Notes under the pieces: generated by a model
Told to the model about the DNA's origin: nothing
Databases searched by the model: none
Seen by the model: the letters and a program-made list of their open reading frames with translations, nothing else
Translations under genes and position numbers: made by a program
Source of the DNA: Providencia alcalifaciens DSM 30120
GTDB lineage: Bacteria > Pseudomonadota > Gammaproteobacteria > Enterobacterales > Enterobacteriaceae
Assembly: GCF_000173415.1 (NCBI RefSeq)
Contig: NZ_ABXW01000007.1
Coordinates: 1-64,000, forward strand
DNA: 64,000 nucleotides
Direction: 5' to 3'
Shown here: piece after piece, positions 54,843 to 64,000 of the stretch
Numbering within the stretch: the first letter of the stretch is position 1
Layout: each line of letters starts with the position of its first letter

Positions 54843-56207
54843 TTATTCATTGGGAACAACATGAGCCAGTTGTTCACAAGCGGTTTGATAATCACAACGT
54901 TCATCAATATCTTGCTGTAAAAACTTCGACATTCTTGGGTAATACTGAATCGCCGTATCGAGCATAGGATCGCTGCCCATGGCGTAAGCACCGACGTTAA
55001 TGAGATCTCGGTTACGTTGGTAGCTGGATGTTAATTGTTTAAAGCGTTGGATTTTACGGTAGTGATCCTTCTCTATCAGCTCGGTCATTGCACGGCTAAT
55101 GGAGGCTTCGATATCAATGGCAGGGTAGTGCCCAGATTCAGCTAAGGAGCGTGACAAGACGATATGCCCATCTAAAATGGCTCGTGCGGAGTCAGCGATA
55201 GGATCTTGCTGGTCATCCCCTTCAGTCAGTACGGTATAAAATGCGGTAATCGACCCCCCATTTTTTCCATTCCCTGCGCGTTCGACGAGAGCGGGAAGTT
55301 TAGCAAATACCGACGGTGGATAGCCTTTGGTTGCTGGTGGTTCACCGACAGCAAGGGCAATTTCACGCTGTGCCATACTGTAGCGGGTCAGTGAATCCAT
55401 GATGAGTAGAACGCTTTTGCCTTGGTCGCGAAAATATTCGGCAATGCGAGTGGCATAAGATGCCCCTTGCATACGCAATAATGGAGAGACATCCGCAGGG
55501 GCAGCGACAACGACGGCACGACGTAAGCCATCAGCCCCTAAAATATTTTCAATAAAATCTTTAACTTCACGCCCACGTTCACCGATAAGCCCGACGACAA
55601 TAATGTCAGCTTGAGTGAAACGCGCCATCATACCGAGCAACACACTTTTCCCAACGCCAGAACCTGCAAATAGTCCCATACGTTGACCGCGTCCCACCGT
55701 TAACAGTGAGTTAATTGCACGGACGCCGACATCGAGAATATCGTGGATGGGGGTACGTTCAAGTGGGTTGATAGACGGGGTGATCAATGGCGCACGCTGT
55801 TTGGTTTCCAACGGACCTTTGCCATCAAGCGGCGTACCTTGGGCGTCCAGTACGCGACCCAGTAGTTCATTTCCTAGCGGTAATAGTCGGCTAGTTTGCC
55901 CATCATCACCCGATGATTGAGCATAAACTCGAGCCCCGGGGGAAATGCCTTCGAGGTCAGATAACGGCATCAACAACATGCGGTTGCCGTTGAAGCCAAC
56001 GACTTCACAGACAACTTCGTCGGTTCCACCATTAATAATGCGTTCGATATAGCAAGTGGCACCGAGAGGCATTTTAATGCCTTCGGCTTCCATCACAAGT
56101 CCCGTTATTTTAGTCAGGCGCCCATAACGGCGCACCATGGGAATGCCTTTCATGCGTGACTCTAAGTCATCCAGTGAGGCAATCCAGCGACCTAATCTTG
56201 CGGTCAT
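54843..56207 (-). CDS. fliI: FliI, flagellar export ATPase
   Basis: A 454-residue ATPase related to the F1 beta subunit that powers export with the proton motive force. The Walker A loop [34 protein letters not shown], the Walker B region ([19 protein letters not shown]) and [20 protein letters not shown] are all present. The ATG at 56207 overlaps the fliH stop (ATGA) and gives the family N-terminus MTARLGRW. The longer frame is rejected. Confidence 0.97.
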   Translation of the reverse strand: MTARLGRWIASLDDLESRMKGIPMVRRYGRLTKITGLVMEAEGIKMPLGATCYIERIINGGTDEVVCEVVGFNGNRMLLMPLSDLEGISPGARVYAQSSGDDGQTSRLLPLGNELLGRVLDAQGTPLDGKGPLETKQRAPLITPSINPLERTPIHDILDVGVRAINSLLTVGRGQRMGLFAGSGVGKSVLLGMMARFTQADIIVVGLIGERGREVKDFIENILGADGLRRAVVVAAPADVSPLLRMQGASYATRIAEYFRDQGKSVLLIMDSLTRYSMAQREIALAVGEPPATKGYPPSVFAKLPALVERAGNGKNGGSITAFYTVLTEGDDQQDPIADSARAILDGHIVLSRSLAESGHYPAIDIEASISRAMTELIEKDHYRKIQRFKQLTSSYQRNRDLINVGAYAMGSDPMLDTAIQYYPRMSKFLQQDIDERCDYQTACEQLAHVVPNE

Positions 56208-56935
56208 GACAAGCTCTCCGGTGCATACAGACGGCACAGTTCTTGCCAGCGAGTTGCTACCGTCATATCAATTTCACCATCTTCAGCAACAACGCGGCAG
56301 CCACCCATATGCAAGCTTGGGTCGGCCACTAAACGCCAGCCATTAAGATCTAACAGTGAGCCTAAATGTTGCTCAATTAATGCCACGTGATTCGGGTTAA
56401 CGTGCAGCTCAGGTTGGCTCGCAAAAATCGGTTTTTGCTGTAATAAATGACTAATTTCTTCTAATAATGCAGTGCCATCACATACGGTGGATTGTCCCAA
56501 CACTTGCTTTGCCGCAGTCAGTGCAATTTGCAGTAACTTGGTGGTTACTACCGTATCAAAGGTATCCAGTGAATAATGAAACTCAGACAGTAATTTTTGC
56601 CATGTTTCAATCACGGGTTGCTGAATTGCGAGAGCTTGCTCACTACCTTGCTGTTCACCCGCGCGCAAACCTTCAGTGAAACCTGCTTGATATCCCTCTT
56701 TTTGACCTTTTTCAAAACCTTGTTGGAAGCCTGTTTTTTGAGCATCTTCTTTGATGTTATCCAACAAATTAATTTGTTCGAGCACTTCTTTAGGCTCTAA
56801 GCAGGGCACTTTCGGTACGCTTGGCTCAGGAACATCACCTAACGGTGGGATGGTTGATGAGTTCAGATCCCACTGATTAAGCTCCCGTAACTGCCAAGGT
56901 TGCCATTGTTGGTTATTTTTAGAGGAATTAGACAT
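56204..56935 (-). CDS. fliH: FliH, negative regulator of the FliI ATPase
   Basis: A 243-residue protein that binds FliI and tethers it to FliN in the C ring. The N-terminus ([10 protein letters not shown]) matches E. coli FliH. A GxxxG-repeat helix ([17 protein letters not shown], about 75-95) is the family hallmark, followed by a V-ATPase E-like C-terminal domain. The ATG at 56935 overlaps the fliG stop region. Confidence 0.95.
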   Translation of the reverse strand: MSNSSKNNQQWQPWQLRELNQWDLNSSTIPPLGDVPEPSVPKVPCLEPKEVLEQINLLDNIKEDAQKTGFQQGFEKGQKEGYQAGFTEGLRAGEQQGSEQALAIQQPVIETWQKLLSEFHYSLDTFDTVVTTKLLQIALTAAKQVLGQSTVCDGTALLEEISHLLQQKPIFASQPELHVNPNHVALIEQHLGSLLDLNGWRLVADPSLHMGGCRVVAEDGEIDMTVATRWQELCRLYAPESLS

Positions 56936-57920
56936 ACACGTCGTCTCCACCACCGATGGCGATTTCGCCTTTCTCCATTAAGCGACGAACGATCATCAGG
57001 ATAGCCTTCTGCTCGGTTTCCACTTGTGACATACGTACTGGCGCTCGAGATTCCAAATCGTCGCGGACAATTTCGGCTGCACGCGCTGCCATATTGTTGA
57101 GGAAGTGGTCGCGCAGTGCTTGGTTGCTGCCTTTGAGGGCAATAACCAGCGAGTCGGTAGACACGTCTTGCAGGATGCGCTGAATGCTGCGGTTGTCCAC
57201 TTCGATGAGATTTTCGAACAGGAACATTTCGTCGATAATGCGTTGAGCCAGTTCACCATCGTAATCACGCATAGCATCGATAACGCTTTCTTCTTGCTGA
57301 TTTTTCATCAAGTTGATAATTTCTGCCGCAGTTCTTATGCCACCCATTTTGCTGCGCTTGAGGTTCTGACCGTCTAGCAGGTTATTCAGAACTTCAGTCA
57401 ACTCAGCTAATGCAGCCGGTTGAACACCACCGAATGTTGCGATACGCAGCATGATGTCATTACGCTGACGCTCTTCGAATAATTCTAAAACATCGGCAGC
57501 TAGGTTGCGTTTTAAGTGAACCAAAATAGTTGCGATGATCTGTGGATGCTCGTCGCGAATAATATCGGCAACCGTTTGTGGTTCCATATAGTTGAGGCTT
57601 TCGATACCCGAGGTTGTCTCTTGTTTCTCGAAAATATCTTCCAATAGACTGGCTGCGCGTTCTTCCCCAAGCGCTTTGACCAACACAGAACGCAGATAAT
57701 CGTTGGTGTTGATATTTAAAGCGGCAAACTGAATTGCCGACTCTTCAAACTCAGTCAAAACTTCAGCCAGTTCGTTGTTAGAGATTTGGCGCATGTTAGA
57801 CACGGCCATACTCAGCTGCTGAACTTCTTTTGGATTCAGGTGTTTAAAAACTTCCGCCGCCTGATCTTCGCCGAGAGTCATTAACATCACGGCGCTTTTT
57901 TCTGTTCCAGTTAAATTCAT
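56928..57920 (-). CDS. fliG: FliG, C-ring rotor protein
   Basis: A 330-residue rotor protein that couples stator action to rotation. The N-terminal FliF-binding domain starts [21 protein letters not shown]. The EHPQ motif ([18 protein letters not shown]) contacts FliM. The charged torque helix in the C-terminal domain ([21 protein letters not shown]) is intact. The ATG at 57920 overlaps the fliF stop (ATGA). Confidence 0.97.
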   Translation of the reverse strand: MNLTGTEKSAVMLMTLGEDQAAEVFKHLNPKEVQQLSMAVSNMRQISNNELAEVLTEFEESAIQFAALNINTNDYLRSVLVKALGEERAASLLEDIFEKQETTSGIESLNYMEPQTVADIIRDEHPQIIATILVHLKRNLAADVLELFEERQRNDIMLRIATFGGVQPAALAELTEVLNNLLDGQNLKRSKMGGIRTAAEIINLMKNQQEESVIDAMRDYDGELAQRIIDEMFLFENLIEVDNRSIQRILQDVSTDSLVIALKGSNQALRDHFLNNMAARAAEIVRDDLESRAPVRMSQVETEQKAILMIVRRLMEKGEIAIGGGDDVYV

Positions 57921-59608
57921 TGGGATTTTCCTAACCACTGACGGATAACCATTGCCACGACTTGAGGGTCTTTCTCTGCCATTTCACGAATACGCTGGCT
58001 TTGAATTTCAGCGCTAACACGTTGGCGAGTGAGACGGCGGCGGGTTTTCTCGTCCATATCTTCACTAATTTCTTCTTCCACCACGAACGGCGCTTTGACT
58101 TGAGATGCATTAGCAATGGACATTTCAGCATCGATTTGCGCTTGTTGGGTTTTGCGGTATTTCACCCACTGAGGCTTGATACCAAAGCGCCACATAAACC
58201 AAGCAATCAACGCGATCAGCACAATTTTGCCGTAATCTAAAGCTTGGCTAATAACTTGTGGACTGCTCAATAACGATGGCTCTTCAATCACTGGCGTATC
58301 GTCAGTAAATAAGGAGTTTGTAATATTGATAGAGTCACCACGTTGTGCAGAATAGCCCATGGCTTCACGCGTTAATGCATCAATTTGTTGCAGCATTTCA
58401 GGTGGTAAAGGTTTCATTTCTGGACCTTTTTCACCTTCTTGGGATTGGTAATTGACGATCACCGCAACAGACAATCGGTCTACGACACCAATTTGACGTT
58501 GAGTGTGGCTAATTTTGCGATCCACTTCGTAGTTCGTGGTTTCATCACGCTGGGTATTGAGGGTGCCATTACGGGTATTCCCTGCGGTTTTCCCATCGGT
58601 GTTTTCTTTATTACCATCGATAGGTGCGCTTGGTGCACTTACTGGTTGGTTAGATAATGCGCCCGGTACACCGCTTGGACCGCCATTACTATTTTGTAGG
58701 CTTTCGCTGCTTTGACGTGAACGGACAGCCGCGGCGTCAGGTGTTTGGTTTGGTTTATATTCTTCAGACGTTTGTTCAACTTTCGAGAAATCCATTTGCG
58801 CGGTGACTTGTGCATGGATATTGGCACGACCAACTAACGGGGACAGGATATCTTCGATTCGCTCTTTGAGATGGGCTTCCATCTCTTTGGTCATTTTGAT
58901 TTGTGCGCTGTTTGCAGATTGTTGGCTGTTATCGTTGTTGGTTAGCAAACGACCCGTTTGATCAACAATGATCACGTTTGCGGCAGTTAAGCCCGTTACG
59001 CTGCTGGATACCATGTGGACGATGGCGCTGATTTGTCCTTCATCCAACATTCTGCCCGGTAATAAACCAACGGTGACCGATGCGGTCGGGAGTTTTTGTT
59101 CACGAACAAATAAGGTTGGTTTCGGGATCGCTAAATGCACTCGTGCGCTTTGAACTGGGCTGAGGGATTCAATAGTGCGAGACAATTCCCCTTCGAGGGC
59201 TCGTTGGTAGTTAATTTGTTCACTAAATTGGCTGATACCAAATTTTTCTTTATCAAGCAGTTCAAAACCAGTATTACCACCTTTAGGTAATCCTGACTGT
59301 GCCAGTTTTAAACGTAATTCATGGACTTTATCGGCAGGCACTAGAATAGCGCTACCGTTATCCGCGATTTGATAAGGGACGTTCATCTGGGTCAGTTGGC
59401 TGACGATGTCGCCACCATCTTTTGCACTAAGGTTACTCAGTAGCACTCGATAGTCAGGGCTACGGAACCAGAGGAGCAGGGCGACAATAATAGATATCGC
59501 AGCAGCACCGGCAATAATTAATGGTATTTTAGGGTCGGCTTTGATGCTTTCGATCAGTGAGGCAAAACCTTTTTTGGCCTCCCCCGTATCTTTAGATGCG
59601 GTACTCAT
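57917..59608 (-). CDS. fliF: FliF, MS-ring protein
   Basis: A 563-residue protein with two membrane segments (about 25-47 and 455-475) that forms the MS ring, the base on which the motor and export gate assemble. The ring-building motifs [24 protein letters not shown] and [10 protein letters not shown] are conserved. A Gly/Ser/Asn-rich linker (about 300-345) precedes the second half. The C-terminal tail binds FliG. It is the first gene of fliFGHIJK, divergent from fliE. Confidence 0.96.
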   Translation of the reverse strand: MSTASKDTGEAKKGFASLIESIKADPKIPLIIAGAAAISIIVALLLWFRSPDYRVLLSNLSAKDGGDIVSQLTQMNVPYQIADNGSAILVPADKVHELRLKLAQSGLPKGGNTGFELLDKEKFGISQFSEQINYQRALEGELSRTIESLSPVQSARVHLAIPKPTLFVREQKLPTASVTVGLLPGRMLDEGQISAIVHMVSSSVTGLTAANVIIVDQTGRLLTNNDNSQQSANSAQIKMTKEMEAHLKERIEDILSPLVGRANIHAQVTAQMDFSKVEQTSEEYKPNQTPDAAAVRSRQSSESLQNSNGGPSGVPGALSNQPVSAPSAPIDGNKENTDGKTAGNTRNGTLNTQRDETTNYEVDRKISHTQRQIGVVDRLSVAVIVNYQSQEGEKGPEMKPLPPEMLQQIDALTREAMGYSAQRGDSINITNSLFTDDTPVIEEPSLLSSPQVISQALDYGKIVLIALIAWFMWRFGIKPQWVKYRKTQQAQIDAEMSIANASQVKAPFVVEEEISEDMDEKTRRRLTRQRVSAEIQSQRIREMAEKDPQVVAMVIRQWLGKSQ

Positions 59609-59857
59609 AAATATTCCCTGCTATGCAAACTAAACGGATGAATATACGTTTGGTGAAACAATCTTATTTCCCTCTTCGTAACCTCATTTTTTTACGCTGC
59701 TATTATTTATTGTCTTGATGCAATCTAATGACGGAATCAGCCTATAATTTTGGTGTTATTTATCGGCTTCAAGTAAAAAACGGTGTGGTAGGGTAGGCAA
59801 ACTAAAATTCGTAGTGGCAATTTTTTGCTCAATTATCGATTAACCGAAGAGATCAGA

Positions 59858-60169
59858 ATGACTATTCAAGCTATTGAAGGGGTTGTTTCCCAGTTAAATG
59901 TTGTGGCGACCCAAGCTGCCTATAACACTAAACCCGTTGTAGAGCCTGTTGGCTTTGCCGATCATTTAGTGGCATCAGTGAACCAAATCAATGAAACGCG
60001 AGTGCAATCTGCACAAAAAGTGCAAGATTTCACCCTCGGAAAACCCGATGTTTCATTAAATGACGTGATGGTGGATATGCAAAAATCGAGTTTGAGCCTA
60101 CAAATGGGTATTCAAGTACGTAACAAGCTAGTATCGGCGTATCAAGAAATTATGTCGATGCCAGTGTAA
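59858..60169 (+). CDS. fliE: FliE, MS ring-rod junction protein
   Basis: A 103-residue protein (E. coli 104 aa) joining the MS ring to the proximal rod. The C-terminal half, with LNDVMVDMQKSSLSLQMGIQVRNKLVSAYQEIM, is the family signature. The ATG at 59858 gives the usual N-terminus MTIQAIEG. It is divergent from fliF, as in E. coli. The 249-bp gap should hold two class II promoters. Confidence 0.95.
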   Translation: MTIQAIEGVVSQLNVVATQAAYNTKPVVEPVGFADHLVASVNQINETRVQSAQKVQDFTLGKPDVSLNDVMVDMQKSSLSLQMGIQVRNKLVSAYQEIMSMPV

Positions 60170-60485
60170 TGTATTTATCTATTTGAATATTATGAATTAA
60201 CTGCCTTGTCATTGCCTTTATGGGGCAGTGATGGGGCATTTCTATTCAAAATATCAATTTAGTTTACGTTATTTTGTGTCATCCTCGCTCTATCTACACC
60301 ATGTATCCATCTTTGATGATGTGTATCCCAATGTCTTGACAATGAATGCAAGGTTAGCGCCCGCGTCCATCTATTTGGGTGCATTTTTTGTTGGTCGAAC
60401 TCACCTAGTTGTGCTGTATGTATCGCCTTTATTCTAATTCTCAGACTACAATTAGTTAAGATGACTAATTATACGGAGGAATGGA
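60170..60485. other. Gap after fliE
   Basis: An imperfect hairpin (TGCCTTGTCATTGCC with GGGGCAGTGATGGGGCA, about 60201-60240) probably ends fliE transcription. A 69-codon frame (60228-60437) starts inside this hairpin and has no family match or ribosome-binding site. I see no gene. Confidence 0.4.
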
Positions 60486-60686
60486 ATGAAAACATTTGGT
60501 ATCGTTCTTTTATTTCTAGGTATCGTTGTGGGTATACTTTCTTTTAACATGGATACAAGTATACCAACCGCTTATGGTGAGATAATCAATGATATAGGAT
60601 TGGCATTTGATAGAAGAAATTACATTATAGGCAGTGCATGCATTGCATTATTTGGTCTTTGTATCTTCTTATTTAGTAAAAAATAA
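60486..60686 (+). CDS. Small two-helix membrane protein, hypothetical
   Basis: A 66-residue protein with two hydrophobic segments (about 3-20 and 45-63) joined by a polar loop with NMDTSIPTAYGEI. An excellent ribosome-binding site (GGAGGA, 7 nt before the ATG at 60486) supports translation. I do not recognise the family. It probably sits in the inner membrane with both ends on the same side. It is followed by a 10-bp stem terminator-like hairpin. Confidence 0.65.
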   Translation: MKTFGIVLLFLGIVVGILSFNMDTSIPTAYGEIINDIGLAFDRRNYIIGSACIALFGLCIFLFSKK

Positions 60687-60712
60687 CCAGTATTGACTTA
60701 GTGGGTATAAAG

Positions 60713-60738
60713 CACTCAGCCCATCATGGGGCTGAGTG
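60713..60738. terminator. Hairpin after the 66-aa gene
   Basis: CACTCAGCCC (60713-60722) pairs perfectly with GGGCTGAGTG (60729-60738) around a 6-nt loop. A T-run follows 6 nt later on the plus strand. Confidence 0.7.
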
Positions 60739-60747
60739 GATAGATTT

Positions 60748-60840
60748 TTAGCTTGCCTCTATTTTCTGCTGTTCTTCTAAGGCTATCATGCGTTTTTCTA
60801 TTGCTGATAATTTTTATTCACATTTCTGAAAATCAGCCAT
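60748..60840 (-). pseudogene. Possible relic of a short coiled-coil protein
   Basis: A 31-codon minus-strand frame begins MADFQKCE, is stopped by TAA at codon 9, then continues KLSAIEKRMIALEEQQKIEA to a stop at 60748, a heptad-like coiled coil. One nonsense change would explain it. It is too short to assign, and chance is possible. Confidence 0.25.
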
Positions 60841-60957
60841 TCTATTATTATCACTTCTTGCTAATTTTAATATAACCATTTCGCATTCAATATGAGGTAA
60901 ATAGATAATATGCTAAATTAGCATTTGTTTTATAAATTCAATAATAGTGAATATTTT

Positions 60958-61371
60958 ATGATTAATGAAATTAATAAAGAATTTGAGAATGATGATATTA
61001 ATAAAGAAAGTGATGAGGATACTACAAAAAAAGGAGTGTTCTTTATATTAAATAGTAGTGGAGAAACAATTAACTCTATTGTGGTAAGTCATTATTCAGG
61101 GCTAAAAGGAAAGAAATCAACGCAAAAAATTGATAGATTACAAAATTTGGAAATGGCTGATTCTGGTTGTGAATTCATATATAAAGTAATGTCAGGCAGT
61201 GATTCTGATTATTGGGATGTAGATTTTAAGACACCAACAGGGAAAATAATATCCTACAGAAAGAATGAATGTAACATCCGATATTGGGACAATGGTGTTG
61301 TTATTATTAATGTGATTAAAAACTTCAAATTATATATAAAATTTTCAGAATCAGGTGGCTGTCATAGTTAA
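60958..61371 (+). CDS. Hypothetical protein A of a tandem paralogous pair
   Basis: A 137-residue protein without a signal peptide or membrane segment. The acidic N-terminus (about 1-25) is followed by a beta-rich domain. It shares a pattern with the next protein: G-(V/Y)-F-(F/Y), N-S near the start, VSH/VTH, DYW-V-(D/E), T-x-x-G, a middle Cys and a terminal S-x-x-GC. I do not recognise the family; the size and spacing recall small single-domain beta-sandwich proteins. The ATG at 60958 is preferred to an upstream in-frame start at 60925, but neither has a good ribosome-binding site. It is AT-rich, suggesting acquisition. Confidence 0.65.
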   Translation: MINEINKEFENDDINKESDEDTTKKGVFFILNSSGETINSIVVSHYSGLKGKKSTQKIDRLQNLEMADSGCEFIYKVMSGSDSDYWDVDFKTPTGKIISYRKNECNIRYWDNGVVIINVIKNFKLYIKFSESGGCHS

Positions 61372-61395
61372 CTTTTTAATAAAAATTGGAGGCAA

Positions 61396-61803
61396 ATGAA
61401 CAACGTAACAGAAAAGGCACTTTCAACGGACCACACTGGGTATTTCTATGTGATGAACTGTTCTTTACAGGAACTTAAATCAGTGACTGTTACACATTCT
61501 ACGGACTATCCTCATGAAATGCGTCATATTACAGCGGATTACAGTAAGATGAAGAATATGAGTACAAGTAAACAGGGATATCCATTTCCATATGAGACGG
61601 GTTTTTTATCTCACTTTGATTACTGGACTGTTGAGGTAGAAACAGCATCCGGATACAAATATAAAACTAATGACTATTTTCTTTGTAACCTAACTTACGA
61701 TGATGATGGATTCGTATATATGGCTATTATTCCTGATCTATCAGTTCATACTATGTTTTCTTATTCAACCGGATGTGTAAATCACTTAATCAATAAATTT
61801 TAA
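61396..61803 (+). CDS. Hypothetical protein B of a tandem paralogous pair
   Basis: A 135-residue soluble protein, a diverged paralogue of the preceding one. Matching segments are GYFYVMNCSLQELKSVTVTH against GVFFILNSSGETINSIVVSH, HFDYWTVEVETASG against DSDYWDVDFKTPTG, and the ends YSTGC against SESGGC. GGAGG precedes the ATG at 61396, so translation is well supported. The 24-bp gap from the first gene and 16-bp gap to the next secreted-protein gene suggest a three-gene operon. Function unknown. Confidence 0.7.
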   Translation: MNNVTEKALSTDHTGYFYVMNCSLQELKSVTVTHSTDYPHEMRHITADYSKMKNMSTSKQGYPFPYETGFLSHFDYWTVEVETASGYKYKTNDYFLCNLTYDDDGFVYMAIIPDLSVHTMFSYSTGCVNHLINKF

Positions 61804-61819
61804 AAATAGGATTCGCTTA

Positions 61820-62179
61820 ATGAAGAAAAAAATAGCGTTACTAACTTGCTTATTAATTTCAAGCTTTTCTATGGCAAATCAAATTAATATAAATAAAGCA
61901 TTTTCAGACAATTGTAGTACGTATCTAAACAAAGAAAAAAGAATATCAACTATCACGTTAGGTGAACAAGATGTCAATAATAAAAGGGCCTTTTTCACGA
62001 TAACGCTGCGAGATGGTGATACCAATACCAAGGAGATATCTGTATTAGAATCAGTTGGCAATGATTATGGTAAGGCAATGTTCCAACTCATGAATACAGC
62101 ATACCTATCAAACTCAAATATTAAAATAACTGGCTGCTTAACAAATAAAATTAGCGCAGCGTCGATATCCTATAAATAA
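61820..62179 (+). CDS. Small secreted protein, hypothetical
   Basis: A 119-residue protein with a clear signal peptide (about 1-19, ending SMA-N). The mature part of about 100 residues has two Cys (NCSTYL and GCLTNK) that could form a disulphide in the periplasm. I recognise no family. It lies 16 bp after the paralogous pair, probably in the same operon, and is followed by a 7-bp hairpin (62202-62221) shared with the convergent gene. Confidence 0.65.
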   Translation: MKKKIALLTCLLISSFSMANQININKAFSDNCSTYLNKEKRISTITLGEQDVNNKRAFFTITLRDGDTNTKEISVLESVGNDYGKAMFQLMNTAYLSNSNIKITGCLTNKISAASISYK

Positions 62180-62201
62180 ACGTAATTTATTTTTATCGCC
62201 A

Positions 62202-62221
62202 GAGGGTACTTGAATACCCTC
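62202..62221. terminator. Hairpin between convergent genes
   Basis: GAGGGTA (62202-62208) pairs with TACCCTC (62215-62221). There is no adjacent T-run, so terminator activity is uncertain. Confidence 0.45.
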
Positions 62222-62229
62222 ATTATGCG

Positions 62230-62694
62230 TTAAGGGGCTTTATCCAGTTTTTTGACTAACCAGAGACCACTTTGCTTCATAGCGTAACCAAATAAAACAC
62301 CCACAATAAGTGATGGAATAGTTAAGCGCCAATTACCTTGCGCTGCAAATGTTGCACAGGCGCCAATAAAGGTTCCTGGAATATAGGCAAGCCATGATTT
62401 ATGAGCTTGAAAACACATGACAAATGCGATAATCGTGGTGACTAAATAGCCTGAAAAGTTCGGTAAGTCATGAGTGAACTTATCACTGTGAATAATGACC
62501 AAACCCCAAGCTACACCACTGAGTGCAGTTAATGCAGTGACAAGCAATCCTTTTATTCCATCTTTAGGATAGGCAAAATACGCTGTACATCCTAAGAATC
62601 CCGCCCAACTGATTAGCCCGAAGACATCAGCTACCCATGCCCATAATCCAGAAAGAATCGCGGTCGTTAATGAAAGAGAAAAAAGTAGTTTCAC
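62230..62694 (-). CDS. ycdZ: DUF1097 inner-membrane protein (YcdZ family)
   Basis: A 154-residue protein with about five membrane segments, aligned with E. coli YcdZ (163 aa): ISWAGFLGCTAYFAYPKDGIKGL, VPGTFIGACATFAAQG-like PGTFIGACATFAAQGNW, and GVLFGYAMKQSGLWL. The family has no known function. It is a single-gene unit. Confidence 0.88.
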   Translation of the reverse strand: MKLLFSLSLTTAILSGLWAWVADVFGLISWAGFLGCTAYFAYPKDGIKGLLVTALTALSGVAWGLVIIHSDKFTHDLPNFSGYLVTTIIAFVMCFQAHKSWLAYIPGTFIGACATFAAQGNWRLTIPSLIVGVLFGYAMKQSGLWLVKKLDKAP

Positions 62695-62892
62695 AGTAAT
62701 AATGACTTTATGAATAAGTTAAGGTAATGAATTTGAGAAAGCTGAGCATTGTATAGAGTGATGTCAGGTGTTGCAATTAAATGATGAATAATAAATGTGA
62801 AGAAAAGGTTTAATGTATGCCTAATAGTGCTTTGAATGATTTAAATTTAATAGTAAGAAATTAAACAGTGGTATTGATAATTAATCGTTAAA

Positions 62893-62924
62893 GAAAAATT
62901 AGCATCAATTTACATTGATGCTAA
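62893..62924 (-). terminator. Terminator of the autotransporter gene
   Basis: TTAGCATCAAT (62899-62909) pairs with ATTGATGCTAA (62914-62924). Read on the minus strand it ends in five T residues. Confidence 0.92.
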
Positions 62925-62965
62925 TAAATATGGCGAGAAGAATAAAGATAATTATGGGTTAAGAA

Positions 62966-63981
62966 TTACCAGCCGTAAGCAATACCGGCACCGATAACGG
63001 TACTATCGGAATTATTCCAAGAAACAGAACTGCGGACATTTAAATTTTGCTTAATTTGGTATTGAGCGCCTGCTGCAATGGCTTTGCCATTTTTAAAGTT
63101 CCCCACCCCTAAGCCTGCACTAAAACGTGTACCTGTAGAGTAAGGAATATTGGTCATGGCGGCAACGGAGGCAATACCTGCATTTGCATCGCGAGCTGTT
63201 TGGTTGATTTTACTTTCCAGTTGTTCAAATCGAGAATTGATTTGTTTGAACTGTCGTGTATGCAAGGTGTTCTGCTTATCAAGCTTTTTGATAGCGACAT
63301 TCAGTTGTTGTGTGTCTTCCTCATGCAGCTTGTTGACATCATTAATTAATAAAGTTGCCATCGCTTCATTTTTAGATACTGCATCATCAACGTATTTTTT
63401 ATTTTTTATTTCACTATCATTGAGTTTTTTTTCTACGTTAGATAAATCATCCTTTACGTTTTGAATAGAATTTATTGTTTCAGCTCTATTTTCACTATTG
63501 CTCTTATCCTGATCATTATTTTTTTGTTTAAATTATTAATAGACATATTTAATGAACCGATTTCATGGTCATGATCTGCTATTTTTCCTTCTAGGTGACT
63601 AAAGTGATTTAGTGGAAAACTTGATAGAGGATCATTTGGTATATATGGAAGGTCAAAAGCAGTAGAATCGTAGTGAGTAGGTTTTTTTTCTTTTAATTCA
63701 GGTATTTTCTTTATGAGCGGTGACGTTGTTTCAATAGCGTAAGAGATAACATCAATAACCGGTGTCATAGTATCTGCTATTTCGATGTATTGATTAACAC
63801 GCTCATTAAATTTTTTATCATTTTCGAGGTCGATAATATTTCTGTTATCTTCATGCCGATGCTCTGGGTAATCATACGGTGCATTGATAGCGTCTTGGTA
63901 ATTATTAGCAATTGCAAATGATTGGGTGGATAATGATGAGAGTATAGCGACACCTGCTGTACTAAGTAGTTTATTTTTCAT
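62966..63981 (-). pseudogene. YadA-type trimeric autotransporter, frameshifted at an A7 tract
   Basis: The N-terminal frame (to a stop at 63472) has a signal peptide (about 1-23, QSFA) and a short passenger. The C-terminal frame has a coiled-coil stalk (about 105 residues) and a YadA membrane anchor of about 70 residues ending GAGIAYGW, with the terminal aromatic residue expected for outer-membrane insertion. Adding one A to the run of seven (63519-63525 on the plus strand as T7) joins the two frames seamlessly into 338 residues through NNDQDKSNSENRAETINS and VEKKLNDSEIKNKKYVDDAV. So it is off in this sequence: phase variation, true decay or a sequencing error. The protein is unusually short for the family. 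Confidence 0.85.
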
Positions 63982-64000
63982 AACGAAATATCCATATAAC

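Noticed and set aside
59755..59770. GCCGATAA on the minus strand upstream of fliF
   Set aside because: The -10 element is perfect but no -35-like sequence occurs at the right distance, and fliF is normally class II.
60228..60437. A 69-codon frame after fliE
   Set aside because: It begins inside a hairpin and has no ribosome-binding site or recognisable motif.
1..64000. Search for CRISPR arrays, insertion sequences, prophage genes or integrases
   Set aside because: No regularly spaced repeats, transposase or integrase sequences were seen anywhere in the window.

Overview
The window looks like a chromosomal segment of a Morganellaceae enterobacterium, most likely Providencia or a close relative. 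This is inferred: the genes are E. coli-like in order and motif, the DNA is AT-rich, the intergenic regions are long and AT-rich, and I ran no database search. All three flagellar transcription classes are represented. There is no insertion sequence, prophage or CRISPR array.

Left flank (1-16.4 kb): tRNA-Asn, ylaC, a cspA-family cold-shock gene with a long leader, and an mgtC-like gene followed by an MgtA/MgtB-type Mg2+ P-type ATPase. Each of these last two is preceded by a tiny Pro-Pro leader ORF that runs into a hairpin. Next come an unknown gene, a small lipoprotein, a stand-alone fliZ, the proline regulon (divergent putA and putP with four GTTGCA boxes between them), cycA, and a tRNA-Lys with anticodon CTT and no encoded CCA.

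Flagellar/chemotaxis block (16.4-60.2 kb): an orphan HicB-like gene and about 1.6 kb of AT-rich DNA (with a perfect FNR-type box) precede flhDC, motAB, cheAW, two chemoreceptor genes and cheRBYZ. A decayed ccdAB toxin-antitoxin locus and yajD sit between cheZ and flhBA. Then come flgNM and flgA (leftward), flgBCDEFGHIJ and flgKL (rightward), fliFGHIJK and fliLMNOPQR (leftward, separated by a terminator) and fliE. The window encodes the master regulator, export gate, export ATPase, basal body, C-ring, hook, hook-filament junction, stators and signalling pathway. fliA, fliC, fliD, fliS, fliT and flhE are not here. Four sigma-28-type promoters can be read directly: inside the end of flhC (for motAB-cheAW), before the first chemoreceptor gene, before flgM and before flgK.

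Right flank (60.2-64 kb): a small membrane protein, two tandem paralogous proteins of unknown function, a small secreted protein, a YcdZ-type DUF1097 membrane protein, and a short YadA-type trimeric autotransporter whose frame is broken at a seven-base A/T run, either phase-variable, decayed or a sequencing error.

The observations most worth following up are the two Pro-Pro leader/hairpin units in the mgtC-mgtA locus, the ccdAB relic inside the flagellar block, the homopolymer-interrupted adhesin, the tandem paralogous pair, and the sigma-28 promoter inside flhC.
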